From JAVKFF01 sp040226215 (lineage in GTDB: Bacteria > Pseudomonadota > Alphaproteobacteria > DSM-16000 > Inquilinaceae), in the NCBI GenBank assembly GCA_040226215.1, contig JAVKFF010000118.1, forward strand, positions 1 through 16,217: a stretch of DNA of 16,217 bases, written 5' to 3'. Below the pieces are notes generated by a model. The model was not told the origin of the DNA, searched no databases, and worked only from the letters and a program-made list of their open reading frames with translations. Made by a program: the position numbers and the translations under genes. Positions 1 to 7,884 of the stretch are shown piece by piece. The number at the start of each line of letters is the position of its first letter. Positions within the stretch are counted from its first letter, which is position 1.

Positions 1-1317
1 GCGCTGTTCTGGGTCGGCCGGGATGCCCTCAATGTCAGCACCGGTCCCGAGGAAGGTATGGTCGAGGTCGCCTCGACCCGCCTGGTGCCGGTCTATGTGG
101 CGGCGCGGGATCTGCCGCGCGGCACCCGCGTGGCGGAGGACGATCTGCGGCAGATCACCGTGCTCGACGGTCTCGGCCCCGAGGCGCCCCGCCGGCCCGA
201 GCAGATCCTCGGCCGGGTCGTCACCAGCGACACGCCCGAGGGTCAGTTGCTGCTTGGCGACATCCTGTCGCTCAATCCGGCCGATGCCGGCCTGGCGCCG
301 CTGATACCGGTCGGCCAGCGCGCCTTCTCGCTGCGCGTCGACGAAAGCATCGCCGCCGGCGACTTCCTGCGCCCGGGCGACCGGGTGGACGTCCTGATCG
401 TGCTGGATAGCGATGCCATCAGCCAGGTGGATCCCTTCACCCGCAGCCGCGGTGACGAGGCCCTGACCCTGCTGCAGAACGTCACCGTCCTGACCGTCGG
501 CGGCACGCTGGAAAACCAGCAGAACGACGACGATGACGATCGCCGGACGCGCGTGCGCACGGTTTCGATCGCGGTCGAGCCGGAGGATGGCGACCTGCTT
601 GCCCTGGCCCGCGAACTTGGCGAATACGCCATCGCGCTGCGCAATCCGGAGGACGAGGCGATCGGCACCCGGACGGCGGTGACGGCGGTCGACCTGCGCG
701 CCCGGCTGCTCGGGCTCGATGCGCAGTCGCTGCTCGTGCAGGCCGATCAGCCCGAGGGCCTGGAGAACCTGTTCGGTGCCGGTTTCGACCTGGCGGACGC
801 GATGCCGGAGGCCGGCGCGGCGGAGGATCTGTCGCAATCCGAGGTTGCTGCCGACACGGCTTCCGAAGCACAACGGGAATCGCTAGACTACGTCCTCGAT
901 CCCTCCGCGCCCGTCGCCGAGGCGCTGGCCCAGCGTCCGCGTCTGCCGGACACCGTCCGGCCCGTAGCCGCGGAGTGCCGGCCGCCGGAGGTGGAGGAGA
1001 CGCCGGTACGCACGTTGCCGGCGGACCAGCAGAACCTGCTTCTGGAGGCGCTGACAGCCTTGCTGACCCCCGCTCCCCATGATCCTGCACCGGTGGAGGC
1101 ACCGCAGCCGGCCGCGCTCGCCTGTCCGGAACCGGTGCAGCCGGTGATCCGTACGGTGACCATCCGGTCCGGCACCAACGCCTCGACCCAGACCATCGAG
1201 CACGCCGTGTCGGGCGACGGCGCGCCCGGCAGCGCGGTGGAGAGCGGCGCTGGAGACGCGCTCGACCCGCTCGCCATCAACGGTGCCCCGGCGCCGGCTA
1301 CGGAAGGTGACTTGTGA
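1..1317 (+). CDS. cpaB: Flp pilus assembly protein CpaB/RcpC (5' end cut by window edge)
   Basis: CpaB/RcpC is a periplasmic, inner-membrane-anchored Tad pilus protein thought to work with the CpaC secretin. The frame is open from base 1, so the start and most of the N-terminal membrane anchor lie upstream; the ATG at 58 is internal. A SAF-like domain is visible at about residues 25-80 (window numbering), with VYVAARDLPRGTRV and later a GQLLLGDIL stretch. The RcpC/CpaB domain follows to about residue 235, containing RAFSLRVDE and FLRPGDRVDVL. That domain carries an acidic insert, D176-D180. The remaining roughly 200 residues are Ala/Pro/Glu-rich, look disordered, and include two cysteines (C326, C375). 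CpaB proteins commonly end near 250-320 residues, so this tail is unusually long. The stop overlaps the GTG of cpaC (GTGA). Family assignment is firm; the function of the tail is unknown. Confidence 0.93.
   Translation, partial: ALFWVGRDALNVSTGPEEGMVEVASTRLVPVYVAARDLPRGTRVAEDDLRQITVLDGLGPEAPRRPEQILGRVVTSDTPEGQLLLGDILSLNPADAGLAPLIPVGQRAFSLRVDESIAAGDFLRPGDRVDVLIVLDSDAISQVDPFTRSRGDEALTLLQNVTVLTVGGTLENQQNDDDDDRRTRVRTVSIAVEPEDGDLLALARELGEYAIALRNPEDEAIGTRTAVTAVDLRARLLGLDAQSLLVQADQPEGLENLFGAGFDLADAMPEAGAAEDLSQSEVAADTASEAQRESLDYVLDPSAPVAEALAQRPRLPDTVRPVAAECRPPEVEETPVRTLPADQQNLLLEALTALLTPAPHDPAPVEAPQPAALACPEPVQPVIRTVTIRSGTNASTQTIEHAVSGDGAPGSAVESGAGDALDPLAINGAPAPATEGDL
1302..1307 (+). promoter_or_regulatory. 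Ribosome binding site for cpaC
   Basis: GGAAGG lies six bases before the GTG at 1314 and inside the end of cpaB. It supports the GTG start over the later in-frame ATGs, and the GTG start also gives a complete signal peptide. Confidence 0.7.
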
Positions 1318-2654
1318 TCCACCAGGCGAGGGCTGCCTCGGGACGGTTGGCGATCGGCTTCTTCATCATGGTCATGCTTCTACCCGTCACGGCACTCGCC
1401 CAATACGTGCAGATGGAGGAGGGCCGCCAGCGCTTCATCGTGCTGGGCGAGGCGATCGCGGAACTGGCGGTATCCAACCCGCAGGTCGTGTTCGCCGATC
1501 TCTCGGAGACCGGCGAGGTGCGGGTGCTCGGCCTGTCGCCCGGCCGGGCGGACGTGACCATCTGGCTCGACGATGCCGAACGCACGCGGATCAACTACGT
1601 CGTCACCGTCACGCCCTCGGTCTTCGACTTCCAGCGCTTCCTGGCCAACGATCCTGAATTCGCGGATGTCAGCGTCGAGACCAGCGGCGACCGCGTGCTG
1701 TTGAGCGGCGTGCTGCCCAACCGCCAGTCGCGGGAGGTGCTGCAGCGCATCGCCACCGGCTTCTTCGGCGAGAACGTGATCGACCTGACCGAAGTCGGCA
1801 GCGGCACCATGGTGGCGGTGGAGGTGCGCTTCTACGCCCTCAACACCTCCACCGTGGACCGGCTCGGCCTCAACCTGACGGTCTTCGGCGACACCTTCCA
1901 GTCGGCGCTGAATCCGCCCGGCACCAGCGGCGGCTACACCTTCGAGGACACCGGCCTGGTGCTCGAGACCTCGCTGCCCTTCGACCAGGCCTTCAACCTG
2001 TTCCTGTCGAGTGCCGACAACGCCATCCTGGCGGTGCTCTCCGCGCTCAGTTCCGCCAATCTGGCGCAGGCCCTGGCGGAACCGACATTGCTGGTCCGCG
2101 ACGGCGGCACGGCCAGTTTCCTGGCCGGCGGCGAGGTGCCGGTCCCGGTCGCCGACGGCGATGGCGGCATCACGATCGAGTATCGCGAGTTCGGCATCCG
2201 CCTCGATCTCGCGGCCGACATCATGTCGCGCGACCGCATCATCATGCAGGTCTCGCCGGAGATCAGCGAGCTCGACTTCTCCAATTCCGTCACCGTCGGC
2301 GGCACCTCGGTGCCCGGCCTGCGCCGGCGCTCCACCTCGACAACGATCGAACTCGGCGACGGCCAGAGCTTCGTGTTGGCCGGGCTGATGTATACCGCGA
2401 CGACGGATATCGACGAGCGCATGCCGATCATCGGCGACATCCCGATCATCGGTACCCTGTTCCGGCGCACCGAGACCCAGCAGGAGGCGCAGGAGTTGAT
2501 CGTCGTGGCGACGCCGCGCCTGGTGCAGCCGATCGCGCCCGGCCAGGGGCCCGACCTGCCGGTGCCCAGCGCCATCCAACCCAGCGCCGAGGACTGGCTC
2601 ATCGGCCGCAACCCGATCCGCGACTCCGTCGCGGAACACGGGTTGATCCGCTAG
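1314..2654 (+). CDS. cpaC: Tad pilus outer-membrane secretin CpaC/RcpA
   Basis: This is the secretin that forms the outer-membrane pore for the Flp pilus. The 446-residue product starts with a GTG and has a signal peptide (hydrophobic LAIGFFIMVMLLPV, likely cleavage after TALA before Gln). A pilus-secretin N-domain follows at about residues 35-100 (RFIVLGEAIAEL, VRVLGLSPGRADVTIWL). A BON-like segment follows at about 115-160 (VLLSGVLPNRQSREVLQRIA). The secretin core fills the rest, with typical EPTLLVRDGGTASFLAGGE, the PEISELDFSNSV strand, and the terminal MPIIGDIPIIGTLFR motif. Length is normal for the family. It overlaps cpaB by four bases and is followed nine bases later by the CpaE-like gene. 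In many alphaproteobacterial loci cpaD sits between these two; it is absent here. Confidence 0.97.
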   Translation: MIHQARAASGRLAIGFFIMVMLLPVTALAQYVQMEEGRQRFIVLGEAIAELAVSNPQVVFADLSETGEVRVLGLSPGRADVTIWLDDAERTRINYVVTVTPSVFDFQRFLANDPEFADVSVETSGDRVLLSGVLPNRQSREVLQRIATGFFGENVIDLTEVGSGTMVAVEVRFYALNTSTVDRLGLNLTVFGDTFQSALNPPGTSGGYTFEDTGLVLETSLPFDQAFNLFLSSADNAILAVLSALSSANLAQALAEPTLLVRDGGTASFLAGGEVPVPVADGDGGITIEYREFGIRLDLAADIMSRDRIIMQVSPEISELDFSNSVTVGGTSVPGLRRRSTSTTIELGDGQSFVLAGLMYTATTDIDERMPIIGDIPIIGTLFRRTETQQEAQELIVVATPRLVQPIAPGQGPDLPVPSAIQPSAEDWLIGRNPIRDSVAEHGLIR

Positions 2655-2663
2655 GCGGCGGCG

Positions 2664-3830
2664 ATGGCAACCGTGGCGCTGATCGCCCTGCCGGACGCCG
2701 TGTCCCAGCGCATCGAATCGGCGCTGGGCTCGCTGGCGACGGTGCGGCGCATCGACGATCCCGAGACCCTGTCCTCGGTCGATGCCGCGCTGGCCGTGGT
2801 CGGCGTCGGCGTCGGCGACGATCCGCTGGAGATCCCGCGGCTGGTGCGGGCCGCCGCCCGCGATCTGCGCATGACGGTCTACGCGCCGTCGATCTCCTCC
2901 GAACAGGCCGTTGCCTGCATGCGCCTGGGCGTCATCGACATCCTTTCCGACGCCGATGACGTGACGACCATCCGGGCCCGGCTCGAGAACGACCTGCAGC
3001 GCGACCGCGAGGTCGCTTCGGAGGGCGGGGTGGCGGTGCTGATGGCGCCGCGCGGCGGCCGCCCTTGGTCCGCCGTGGTCTCCGAACTCGCCAGCCTGGC
3101 GGCCAGGCGCGGCACCTGGGAGCGCGGCGTGGTGCTGCTCGATCTCGAGGGCGCGGGCTCCGATCTCGACCTGCGCCTCGATCTCCGGCCGTCCTACTCG
3201 GTGCAGGACGCGGTCGCCGACATGGCCCGCCTCGACTCGGCACTGCTGAAGGGCGTGCTGGCGATCGACAAGCGCACGGGCCTGCACTACATGCCGCTCG
3301 GCGGCGAGGCTGAGGAGAGCCGGGCGGAGCTTCACCTGCGCGCCGGCATGGTCGTCGACGTGCTGGCCGGCATCTACGACCTTGTCCTTGTTTTCATGCC
3401 CGGCGCCGCCTGTCAGGAACGGCTGCGCAACACCATCAATGCCGCCTCGCGCCGCCTCGTGTTGTGCGACCAGGATCTAGGCAATATCCGGCTCGCCAAG
3501 GCGGCCGTGGAGAAGATCGAGATCGGCGTGCCGGCGGAGGAGACCGTCGCCGTCATCTACGAACAGGACGGCAAGATCTCGCTGAACCCGAAACGGGTGG
3601 CCGAAAGCATCGGCATCGCGGAGGCGGTGGTCCTGCCGAACGCCGACGCGGCGTTGATCGAGGCCGGCAATGCCGGTGAGCCGATGGCGCTCGCCGGGCG
3701 GCGGCGGCAGAACTTCCTGCAGGGTCTCGACATCCTGGCGCGGCACCTGCCCGCGGTCGCCCGACAGGGTGGCAAGCCGGCCGGTCGACGCGGTTTCAGC
3801 CTGTTCGGCCGCAATAGGGTGACCGCATGA
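2664..3830 (+). CDS. cpaE: TadZ/CpaE-like pilus localisation protein with degenerate P-loop
   Basis: TadZ/CpaE proteins are MinD/ParA-like proteins that place the Tad machine at a cell site, often a pole. The 388-residue product has a receiver-like N-domain (about residues 1-115) without an obvious phospho-acceptor arrangement, then a MinD-like domain. Where the deviant Walker A motif (KGGxGKT/S) is expected, the sequence reads PRGGRPWS (residues 129-136). The signature lysine is Arg, the glycine before the second lysine is Pro, and that lysine is Trp. The downstream VVLLDLEG strand, D/L-rich loop, and C-terminal VLPNADAALIEAGNAGEP segment match the CpaE pattern. Atypical nucleotide-binding motifs are known in TadZ proteins, but this one probably cannot hydrolyse ATP normally. 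The start ATG has no clear Shine-Dalgarno sequence. Its stop overlaps the cpaF start (ATGA). Identity rests on position plus the fold pattern. Confidence 0.88.
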   Translation: MATVALIALPDAVSQRIESALGSLATVRRIDDPETLSSVDAALAVVGVGVGDDPLEIPRLVRAAARDLRMTVYAPSISSEQAVACMRLGVIDILSDADDVTTIRARLENDLQRDREVASEGGVAVLMAPRGGRPWSAVVSELASLAARRGTWERGVVLLDLEGAGSDLDLRLDLRPSYSVQDAVADMARLDSALLKGVLAIDKRTGLHYMPLGGEAEESRAELHLRAGMVVDVLAGIYDLVLVFMPGAACQERLRNTINAASRRLVLCDQDLGNIRLAKAAVEKIEIGVPAEETVAVIYEQDGKISLNPKRVAESIGIAEAVVLPNADAALIEAGNAGEPMALAGRRRQNFLQGLDILARHLPAVARQGGKPAGRRGFSLFGRNRVTA

Positions 3831-5101
3831 AGCCGCAGGCGATCAGCGAGGCGCTGACCCCGTTCGAGGTCACCGACCGCTATCAGACGCTGAAGTTCCG
3901 CGTCTTCGGCGCCGTCCTGGAGCGTCTGGAGCGGCGCAACATATCCGCCGACGAGATCGAGCCGGCGCTTCTGGAGCGCGAGATCGAGGCCACCATCCCG
4001 ATCGCCCTGGCGGCCGAGGCGACGCCGCTGAACGCCGGCGAGAAGCGCAAGCTGATCGCCGATGTGCGTGCCGAGATCGTCGGTTTCGGCCCGATCGACC
4101 CGCTGCTCGACGACGAGACGATCGATGACATCGTGGTGAACGGGCCCAACCGGGTCTATGTGGAGCGGCGCGGCCAGCTCGAGCCCGTCGCCGTGCGCTT
4201 CCGCGACAACGCGCATGTGATGAACATCATCTACCGGATCATCGGGCCGATCGGACGCCGGGTGGACGAGAACAATCCCTTCGTCGACGCCCGCCTGCCC
4301 GACGGCAGCCGCGTCAACGCGATGATCCCGCCGGTCGCCATCGACGGGCCGACCCTGTCGATCCGCAAGTTCAAGCGCGATCCGCTGTCCGCCCAGGACC
4401 TGCTCGACGGCAAGGCGCTGAACCCGGAGATGCTGAGCCTGCTGCGCCGCTCCGTGCGCGGGCGCATGAACATCCTGATCATCGGCGGCACCGGTGCCGG
4501 CAAGACCACGCTGCTCAACGTGCTGTCCGGTTTCATGGGCGCCAAGGAGCGCGTGATCACCATCGAGGACGCAGCCGAGCTGCAGATCCGCCACGCCCAT
4601 GTGGTGCGCGCGGAGACCCGGCCGGGCAATGCCGACGGCGCCCGCGAGGTGTCGAGCCGCGAGATCCTGCGCAACGCGCTGCGCATGCGGCCCGACCGCA
4701 TCATCCTGGGCGAGGTGCGCGGTTCGGAGGCCGTCGACATGCTGCAGGCGATGTCGACCGGCCATCCGGGCTCGATGGCGACAATCCACGCCAACTCCAC
4801 CCGCGACGCCCTGGCGCGGCTCGAGATGCTGCTGGGTTTCGCCGACTTCAAGGCGGACCCCGCCACCATGCGGCGCTTCGTCTCGACCTCCATCGACATG
4901 GTGGTGGAGGTGCAGCGGCTGGCCAGCGGCGTGCGCCGCATCGTCGGCATCGGCATGGTCAGGGGCGCGGATGCCGCCGGCTACGCGATCGAGGATGCCT
5001 TCCGTTTCCGCGAGGACCCGCCGCTGTCCGGCGAAGGCACGTTCGAGCGGATCCCGGAAGTCGCCGACGCCCTCGACCGGCGCCTGCCGAGGGACGGATG
5101 A
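3827..5101 (+). CDS. cpaF: Tad pilus motor ATPase CpaF/TadA
   Basis: This is the cytoplasmic hexameric secretion ATPase that powers Flp pilus assembly on the TadB/TadC platform. The 424-residue protein has the CpaF N-domain (about 1-200), including VGFGPIDPLLDDETIDDIVVNG. Walker A is GGTGAGKT at residues 220-227, the Asp box is ITIEDAAELQ, and Walker B is IILGEVRG at 292-299 with catalytic Glu296. The His box follows, TGHPGSMATIHANS. All key motifs are intact and length is typical. AGGG at 3816-3819, seven bases upstream, serves as the ribosome binding site. The ATG overlaps the upstream stop by four bases, indicating translational coupling. Family membership is essentially certain; whether the pilus also retracts or serves competence cannot be told from sequence. 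Confidence 0.98.
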   Translation: MKPQAISEALTPFEVTDRYQTLKFRVFGAVLERLERRNISADEIEPALLEREIEATIPIALAAEATPLNAGEKRKLIADVRAEIVGFGPIDPLLDDETIDDIVVNGPNRVYVERRGQLEPVAVRFRDNAHVMNIIYRIIGPIGRRVDENNPFVDARLPDGSRVNAMIPPVAIDGPTLSIRKFKRDPLSAQDLLDGKALNPEMLSLLRRSVRGRMNILIIGGTGAGKTTLLNVLSGFMGAKERVITIEDAAELQIRHAHVVRAETRPGNADGAREVSSREILRNALRMRPDRIILGEVRGSEAVDMLQAMSTGHPGSMATIHANSTRDALARLEMLLGFADFKADPATMRRFVSTSIDMVVEVQRLASGVRRIVGIGMVRGADAAGYAIEDAFRFREDPPLSGEGTFERIPEVADALDRRLPRDG

Positions 5102-5105
5102 GGCC

Positions 5106-5537
5106 ATGCTTCGCGGCATCCTTCGCAGGGTCGGCAGCGAGACGGGCTCGGTGGCCATCGAGTTCGCCCTCACCCTGCCCATCCTGCTCGCCATCACCTT
5201 CGGCACGGTGGGCTTCGGCCTGCACATGTCCGCCCGGCTGACGCTCGAGCAGATTGCGGGCGAGGCCGCGCGCGCCTCGGTCGCCGGGCTCGACGACGGC
5301 GAGCGCGCCGAGCTGGCCGAGGAGGCCGTCGCCGACCGCCTGGCTGCCTATGGCGGCGTCGTCAACCCGGCGCTGGTGGTCGTCGACGTGGGCGCCGATC
5401 CCGGCGATTCCGACCGCTTTCGCGTGGCCCTGACCTATGATGTGGGCGGGCTTGGCATCGGCGCCTTCAGCGCCTTCGTGCCGCTGCCCGACCTGACGAT
5501 CACCGCCAGCGCCATCGTCGCCAACGGGGGCACCTGA
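5106..5537 (+). CDS. tadE: TadE-like minor pseudopilin
   Basis: TadE/TadF-family proteins are small pseudopilins cleaved by the Tad prepilin peptidase and needed for pilus assembly. The 143-residue product has the prepilin-type motif TGSVAIEFALTLPILL. Cleavage is expected after Gly14, leaving Ser at +1, Glu19 at +5 and Phe20 at +6, followed by a hydrophobic helix to about residue 40. The remainder is a small periplasmic domain (LTLEQIAGEAARASVAGLDD, then strands ending in ITASAIVANGGT). The same frame is open far upstream inside cpaF; the ATG at 5106 is chosen because it places the pilin motif at the N-terminus and starts four bases after the cpaF stop. It could equally be named TadF; family-level assignment is secure. 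Confidence 0.87.
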   Translation: MLRGILRRVGSETGSVAIEFALTLPILLAITFGTVGFGLHMSARLTLEQIAGEAARASVAGLDDGERAELAEEAVADRLAAYGGVVNPALVVVDVGADPGDSDRFRVALTYDVGGLGIGAFSAFVPLPDLTITASAIVANGGT

Positions 5538-5540
5538 GAC

Positions 5541-6005
5541 ATGCTCGGCGCTCTCTCCCTTGGCACGGCCACCGCCGCCTCGGTCTTCGCGCTGCTGGTG
5601 CTGGCTGTGGCGGTGGCCGATCTGCGCGCGCGTCGGATCCCCAACCCGCTGACCCTCGGCCTGTTCGTCACGGGCTGGGCGGCGGCGCTTCTCGGGCTGA
5701 CGCCGGGGGGCTGGCTTTCCGCCGCGATCGCCAGCGCCCTGGCCCTCGTCGTCTTCGGCGTGATCTACCTGGCGCTGGGCGCGCGCAGGGTCGGCCTGGG
5801 CGATGTCAAGCTCGGCCTCGCCGTGGCGCCCTGGCTGGGCGTGGATGGCCTGGTCCTGGTGATGTTCGGGGCCTCGCTCCTGCTGCTGCTCGCCGCGCTG
5901 GTCATCCGCCGGCGCGAGACCCTGCCCTTCGCGCCCTTCGTGGCGCTGGTGGCGCTGCCGCTCTACGCGCTGGCACTGCGCGGGCTGGGGGGAGGTGCGG
6001 CATGA
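5541..6005 (+). CDS. cpaA: Prepilin peptidase CpaA/TadV
   Basis: This is an aspartic prepilin peptidase (A24 family) of the inner membrane that processes Flp pilin and the TadE/TadF pseudopilins. The 154-residue protein is nearly all membrane helices. It shows both catalytic aspartate motifs: Asp27 in VADLRARRIPN, and Asp88 in GLGDVKLG. Length fits the short CpaA/TadV form, which lacks the N-methyltransferase domain of PilD. The ATG lies three bases after the tadE stop and the stop overlaps the tadB start. In many loci cpaA sits next to the flp pilin gene at the head of the operon; here it lies between tadE and tadB, an uncommon order. Confidence 0.94.
   Translation: MLGALSLGTATAASVFALLVLAVAVADLRARRIPNPLTLGLFVTGWAAALLGLTPGGWLSAAIASALALVVFGVIYLALGARRVGLGDVKLGLAVAPWLGVDGLVLVMFGASLLLLLAALVIRRRETLPFAPFVALVALPLYALALRGLGGGAA
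5991..5995 (+). promoter_or_regulatory. Ribosome binding site for tadB
   Basis: GGAGG within a run of G lies six bases before the ATG at 6002 and inside the end of cpaA. It is the strongest Shine-Dalgarno sequence seen in the tad genes and fixes the tadB start. Confidence 0.75.
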
Positions 6006-6931
6006 TCGGCGATATTCCCCACGAGATCCTGGTGATCGCCGCCATCGTCGTGGTCGGTCTCGGTCTGACGCTGCTGGTGGGCGCGCTGTCCGGACGGCGG
6101 GCAAAGCGCGTCGAGGAACGTCTCGCCGCCGTCACCCAGGGGCGCGTGCCCCAGACGCTGGCCAAGATCGAGGAGGACGAGGGCGGCCTGAAGCTGCCGG
6201 CCTTCCTGCAATCCCGCCTTGCCCGCGCCGGCTACGCGCCGGAGCCGATCAAGGTCTACATTGCCCTCTTCGTGATCCTGCTGCCCGGATTTCCCGTCGG
6301 CGTCTTCGCCGGCACGCCGATGGGCGTGCTCGTCGGCCTGATGCTGCCGGCGGTCGCCTGGCTGGTGCTGCAGCGCATGGCCGACCGTCGGATGAAGGCG
6401 TTCGGCGCGGCGTTGCCGGGCTTCATCGACCGGCTGCGTCAGCTGGTGGTGATCGGCAAGAACCTCCAGCAGGCCACCATCATGGCGGTCGAAACCTCCC
6501 CCGCGGACGTGCGCCGGATCATGCAGCCCATGCTGTGGCGCTTGCGCCATGGCGCCTCGATCTCCGAGGCGGTGCGCTGGCTGGCCTACCGCATGGACAT
6601 CCCGGAGACCAACCTGCTGGCGGCGGCGATCGCCACCAACCAGCGCTTCGGCGGCCCGATCGCCAAGGTGCTGGACGGCCTGGTGCACACGCTGCGCGCG
6701 AAGGAGCAGGTGGAGCGCGAACTGCGCAGCGCCACCTCGGAGGCGCGCGCCACGGCCTGGGTGCTGGGCCTGCTGCCGCCGCTGGTCGCGACCTTCGTCT
6801 TCGTCGTCAACCCTATGTATGTGCGCTTCTTCATCGAGGATCCGACCGGCCGGCAGTGCTTCTATGTCGGCATCGCCATGCAGTGCGCCGGCGCGCTCGC
6901 GCTGTTCCGCTCGCTCAAGGTCGACTACTGA
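6002..6931 (+). CDS. tadB: Tad platform protein TadB (CpaG)
   Basis: TadB is an inner-membrane platform protein (T2SSF/GspF family) that pairs with TadC above the CpaF motor. The 309-residue product has an N-terminal helix (about 8-30), a pair of helices near residues 80-125, a cytoplasmic T2SSF domain beginning at LPGFIDRLRQLVVIGKNL (about 138), and two C-terminal helices. The domain contains SISEAVRWLAYRM and the typical IATNQRFGGPIAKVLDGL segment. Length is normal for TadB. The ATG overlaps the cpaA stop, and the stop (TGATG) overlaps the tadC start by one base. No key feature is missing. Confidence 0.96.
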   Translation: MIGDIPHEILVIAAIVVVGLGLTLLVGALSGRRAKRVEERLAAVTQGRVPQTLAKIEEDEGGLKLPAFLQSRLARAGYAPEPIKVYIALFVILLPGFPVGVFAGTPMGVLVGLMLPAVAWLVLQRMADRRMKAFGAALPGFIDRLRQLVVIGKNLQQATIMAVETSPADVRRIMQPMLWRLRHGASISEAVRWLAYRMDIPETNLLAAAIATNQRFGGPIAKVLDGLVHTLRAKEQVERELRSATSEARATAWVLGLLPPLVATFVFVVNPMYVRFFIEDPTGRQCFYVGIAMQCAGALALFRSLKVDY

Positions 6932-7884
6932 TGTTCGACGATCCCTCCATCCGCTTTCTCGTGCTCGTGGCGGCGGTGCTGACGGTCACCTTCGTCGGCC
7001 TGGTGATCGTCTGGCGCGGGGTCGCGGGCATGCTGCGCTCGCGCGGCATGGAGACCCGGCTGGAGCAGGCCGTCGGGCAGGGTCCCGTCATCTCGCCGCT
7101 CGACGATTTCGACGACAGCCCGAGCGCCATCGAGGAGATTGGCCGGCGCATCGCCTCGATCGGCCGCAACCAGGACGACACGCGCCTGCTCCTGGTCCGC
7201 GCCGGCTGGTTCAACCCGGCCTCGGTCTACACCTTCAACACCGCGCGCGTGTTCGTCAGCGCCGCGATGGCGGCTGGCGGGTTTGCCCTGTTCCTCTTCG
7301 TCGATGCCGTGCCGGCCCGGGTGCCGGACTGGATCGGTGCGGTGATCGGCGGGGCGATCGGCTACCTCTTGCCGAAGATGTGGCTTAACGGCCGGGTCAA
7401 GGCGCGCTGCAAGACCATCTCGCGCGAAATGGCGACGATGCTCGACGTCATGGCGCTGGTCATCGAGGGCGGCCTCAACGTCGATCAGGCGCTGCGCTGG
7501 CTGGCGGAACTGCAAGGCCTCAACGCGCCAGAGACCCAGCGCGTGCTGCGCCTCACCATGCGCGACATCGACAGCGGCATGGATTGGGTGGAGGCGCTCG
7601 ACCGCATGGGCACGCGCCTCGCCATCCGCGAGGCCAGCGACCTTGCCATCGTACTCGCCCAGTCGATCAGCACCGGCACCGATGTGCGCCGGCCGCTCAA
7701 GGCCTTCGCCGAGGAGTTCCGCGACAGCCGCTACCAGACGGCGCGCGAGCAGATCGGCCGTAAGACGACGTCGCTGTCGGTGATCATGGTGCTGTTCTTC
7801 CTGCCGGTACTCCTGCTGCTGCTGGGCTCGCCAGCCCTGGTCAGCCTGATGCGGAGCCTGGGCAGCGGCGGCCCCGGCCAATGA
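6931..7884 (+). CDS. tadC: Tad platform protein TadC (CpaH)
   Basis: TadC is the second T2SSF-family inner-membrane platform protein, working with TadB and CpaF. The 317-residue product has a first helix at about 8-30, a linker with DDFDDSPSAIEEIGRRIAS, two helices at about 105-150, and a T2SSF domain starting near residue 165 (REMATMLDVMALVIEGGLNV). It ends with a final helix, SVIMVLFFLPVLLLLLGSP. The TGTDVRRPLKAFAEEFRDSR stretch is typical of TadC. The frame stays open far upstream through tadB, but the ATG at 6931 gives the family-length protein and overlaps the tadB stop by one base. Its own stop overlaps tadD (ATGA). Confidence 0.96.
   Translation: MFDDPSIRFLVLVAAVLTVTFVGLVIVWRGVAGMLRSRGMETRLEQAVGQGPVISPLDDFDDSPSAIEEIGRRIASIGRNQDDTRLLLVRAGWFNPASVYTFNTARVFVSAAMAAGGFALFLFVDAVPARVPDWIGAVIGGAIGYLLPKMWLNGRVKARCKTISREMATMLDVMALVIEGGLNVDQALRWLAELQGLNAPETQRVLRLTMRDIDSGMDWVEALDRMGTRLAIREASDLAIVLAQSISTGTDVRRPLKAFAEEFRDSRYQTAREQIGRKTTSLSVIMVLFFLPVLLLLLGSPALVSLMRSLGSGGPGQ

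Noticed and set aside
58..60. ATG at 58 as the true start of cpaB
   Set aside because: The frame is open to base 1 and starting at 58 would remove the membrane anchor region expected before the SAF domain.
1380..3335. 651-codon open frame on the minus strand opposite cpaC and the cpaE-like gene
   Set aside because: Its translation is rich in His, Arg, Gln and Asp without recognisable domains, as expected for the shadow of GC-rich genes. The plus strand carries clear secretin and CpaE-like sequences.
3557..5227. 556-codon open frame on the minus strand opposite cpaF
   Set aside because: Low-complexity His/Asp/Arg-rich translation directly opposite the highly conserved cpaF; a codon-bias shadow.
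5995..6930. In-frame upstream extension of tadC through the whole of tadB
   Set aside because: The extension translates to Arg/Gly/Ala-rich sequence without domains and lies over the genuine tadB; ATG 6931 gives a family-length TadC.
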